Notes under the pieces: generated by a model
What the model was told of the DNA's origin: nothing
The model's database searches: none
The model's input: only the letters and a program-made list of their open reading frames with translations
Program-made: the position numbers and the translations under genes
Source of the DNA: Limnobacter alexandrii
GTDB lineage: Bacteria > Pseudomonadota > Gammaproteobacteria > Burkholderiales > Burkholderiaceae_B
DNA length: 64,000 nt
Assembly (NCBI RefSeq): GCF_005871185.1
Contig: NZ_SWKN01000006.1
Location: 646,014-710,013 of the forward strand
Reading direction: 5' to 3'
In this document: positions 62,759-64,000 of the stretch, piece after piece
Position numbering within the stretch: the stretch's first letter is position 1
How the letters are laid out: each line of letters opens with the position of its first letter

Positions 62759-63676
62759 TTATTTCTTTTGTTGGGCTGCGCGTGCCGCATCGCGACGTTG
62801 GATCACCTCGGGCACGCCACCCAGATGAAAGCTGTTGAATGCCGGGTTGGGTTTGCCAGTGCCCACTTGCCAGATACGGCGGGCGTTGGGCGCTGCGCCG
62901 TCAATTCGAATGCAAGAACCGGAAATGAAAGAGGCTGCCGGGCTGCACAAGAAAACCAGTGCGCCAGACACCTCGGCTTCCAGACCCAAGCGCTGCAGCG
63001 GAATTGTTTTGTCCAGTTGCATGATGGTTTGCTTCATGGGTTCGGGGTAAGTGTCCATGCCGCTGGAGGCAATGAAGCCCGGCGCAACCGCATTCACTCG
63101 CACGGGTGCCCACTCATTGGATGCTGTTTCCGAGAAGTTCAACATGCCCGCACGTGCCGCACCAGAGTGCCCCATGCCGGGCATGCCGTTCCACATGTCG
63201 GCAATGATGTTGGTGATGGACATGTCTGCTTCGCCGAGGTGCAACATCATGTACTGGTTGAACACTTCGCGGGCCATGAGAAAACCGCCTGTGAGGTTGT
63301 TGCGCACCACGGTTTCGAACCCTTTGCCGCTGATCATGTTCAAGGGCGATGGAAATTGCCCGCCAGCGTTGTTGATCAGGTGGTTGATTTTGCCGTGGGT
63401 TGCCAACACATCCGCCACGGTTTCCTTCACGCGTTCTTCTTCACGAATGTCGCAACTGTGCAGGGAAATTTTCACGGAACAGGTTTGCTCGATTTCCGCT
63501 TTCACGGTTTCCAGCTTTTCCATTTTTCGGCCAACCAAGGCGAGGTTGGCACCCAGGCTGGCAAGTTCATGCGCGGTACAGCGCCCAATGCCTGAACCAC
63601 CGCCGGTGACCAGCACGGTTTGTCCAGCGAAAAGGTTGGGGCGAAACACGGATTGGAAGCTGTTCAAGAGGGTCAC
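62759..63676 (-). CDS. atuB: Short-chain dehydrogenase/reductase, AtuB-like
   Basis: The 305-residue SDR has the cofactor motif TGGGSGIG near residue 25, NNAGGQFPSPL and an unusual catalytic region GMPGMGHSGAARAGM, in which the Tyr of YxxxK is replaced (His/Ser-Gly-Ala-Ala-Arg). The start SVFRPNLFAGQTVLVTGGGSGIG matches AtuB of Pseudomonas as I recall it. AtuB is thought to act in citronellol/citronellal oxidation or a later step; its role is not firmly known. The start is GTG at 63676 or TTG at 63667, with AGG closer to ideal spacing for the latter. An operator lies 22 bases upstream. Confidence 0.8.
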   Translation of the reverse strand: MTLLNSFQSVFRPNLFAGQTVLVTGGGSGIGRCTAHELASLGANLALVGRKMEKLETVKAEIEQTCSVKISLHSCDIREEERVKETVADVLATHGKINHLINNAGGQFPSPLNMISGKGFETVVRNNLTGGFLMAREVFNQYMMLHLGEADMSITNIIADMWNGMPGMGHSGAARAGMLNFSETASNEWAPVRVNAVAPGFIASSGMDTYPEPMKQTIMQLDKTIPLQRLGLEAEVSGALVFLCSPAASFISGSCIRIDGAAPNARRIWQVGTGKPNPAFNSFHLGGVPEVIQRRDAARAAQQKK

Positions 63677-63698
63677 CTGTGAATTGTGCGTGTTAATT

Positions 63699-63718
63699 AT
63701 TCAAACGATCGTTTGAAT
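63699..63718. promoter_or_regulatory. TetR-type operator before the SDR gene
   Basis: This 20-base perfect palindrome has arms ATTCAAAC and GTTTGAAT around GATC. It shares the CAAAC-N4-GTTTG core with the site at 62690 and lies just upstream of the first gene of the operon. The same regulator should bind both. The regulator gene is not in the window. Confidence 0.78.
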
Positions 63719-63788
63719 TTAACCACGCTTTTCGAGATTGTGCTTTCACACAATCCAATTCACAGGTCTTTTTTTTGAACCCATTTAC

Positions 63789-64000
63789 TTATTGGTTGCC
63801 GGCATCTGCCAAACGGATGGTGTCTGTTTTGCTGAACATTTGATCTGCGAATGCAATGGTGTGGGTGTTCAGTGCGCGCGAGCTGTCATGTTCGGGGTCG
63901 CGGCTTGAGAAATCGGTTCGAATTGACTTTACGCGCCTGTACACCACGTCGAAGTGCTCAGGCATTACTTTCTGTACATAGGCCAAGCCGACCAGGTCGG
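63789..64000 (-). CDS. Unidentified protein, C-terminal fragment
   Basis: The minus-strand frame is open to the window edge, so only the last 69 residues are visible; the beginning lies beyond 64000. The fragment (VGLAYVQKVMPEHFDVVYRR, then ALNTHTIAFADQMFSK) has no motif that I can name. It ends 70 bases before the operator at 63699, on the same strand as the Atu-type operon, and could belong to the same regulon. Confidence 0.5.
   Translation of the reverse strand, partial: DLVGLAYVQKVMPEHFDVVYRRVKSIRTDFSSRDPEHDSSRALNTHTIAFADQMFSKTDTIRLADAGNQ

Overview
The window looks like a chromosomal segment of a free-living betaproteobacterium, probably Burkholderiales (a Limnobacter-like organism is my guess). 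The evidence is protein style only: CusBA, a full C-P lyase operon, single-chain MetH and an acyclic-terpene (Atu) type cluster. No rRNA, tRNA or taxonomic marker is present, so the placement is an inference.

Layout. 1-4004: end of a CusB-like adaptor and a complete CusA-like Cu/Ag efflux pump. 4104-4619: a small membrane-anchored unknown, followed by a hairpin. 4774-16304: one long phosphonate operon, phnF-D-C-E-G-H-I-J-K-L-M-N-P, ending in an EamA-family transporter coupled to phnP. 16354-18975: a PhoPQ-like two-component system flanked by two small secreted PepSY proteins. 19061-24040 (minus): a 1659-residue sensor with two histidine kinase modules and two receiver domains. 24115-31058: EamA transporter, fasciclin protein, histidine phosphatase, TerC protein, dCACHE hybrid kinase and a YgjV-like membrane protein. 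31059-31362: a structured leader before metH (31363-35160).

35260-54742 is a type III secretion (T3SS) locus. The plus-strand run is sctW, two small unknowns, then sctV-D-N-O-P-Q-R-S-T-U. The divergent minus-strand run is sctI-J-K-L-F-C. A secreted-protein block follows: a DUF1521/MIIA-like protein with a GDPH self-cleavage motif, an unknown small protein, and two translocator-like proteins (SctE, SctB). Spot counts give lower G+C here than in metH (43% against 58% in single 60-base lines), which fits acquisition by transfer. I saw no integrase, IS element or tRNA at its edges. sctQ carries an internal start with its own ribosome site that would make a free SpoA domain.

54831-56510 (minus) encodes a compact protein with a BapA/LapA-type retention module and 102-bp tandem repeats. 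56763-63676 (minus) is an acyclic terpene / branched acyl-CoA operon (SDR, carboxyltransferase, citronellyl-CoA dehydrogenase-like, biotin carboxylase, second acyl-CoA dehydrogenase). Two CAAAC-N4-GTTTG palindromes lie in its promoter regions and imply control by a TetR-family acyl-CoA sensor. The window ends inside an unidentified minus-strand gene.
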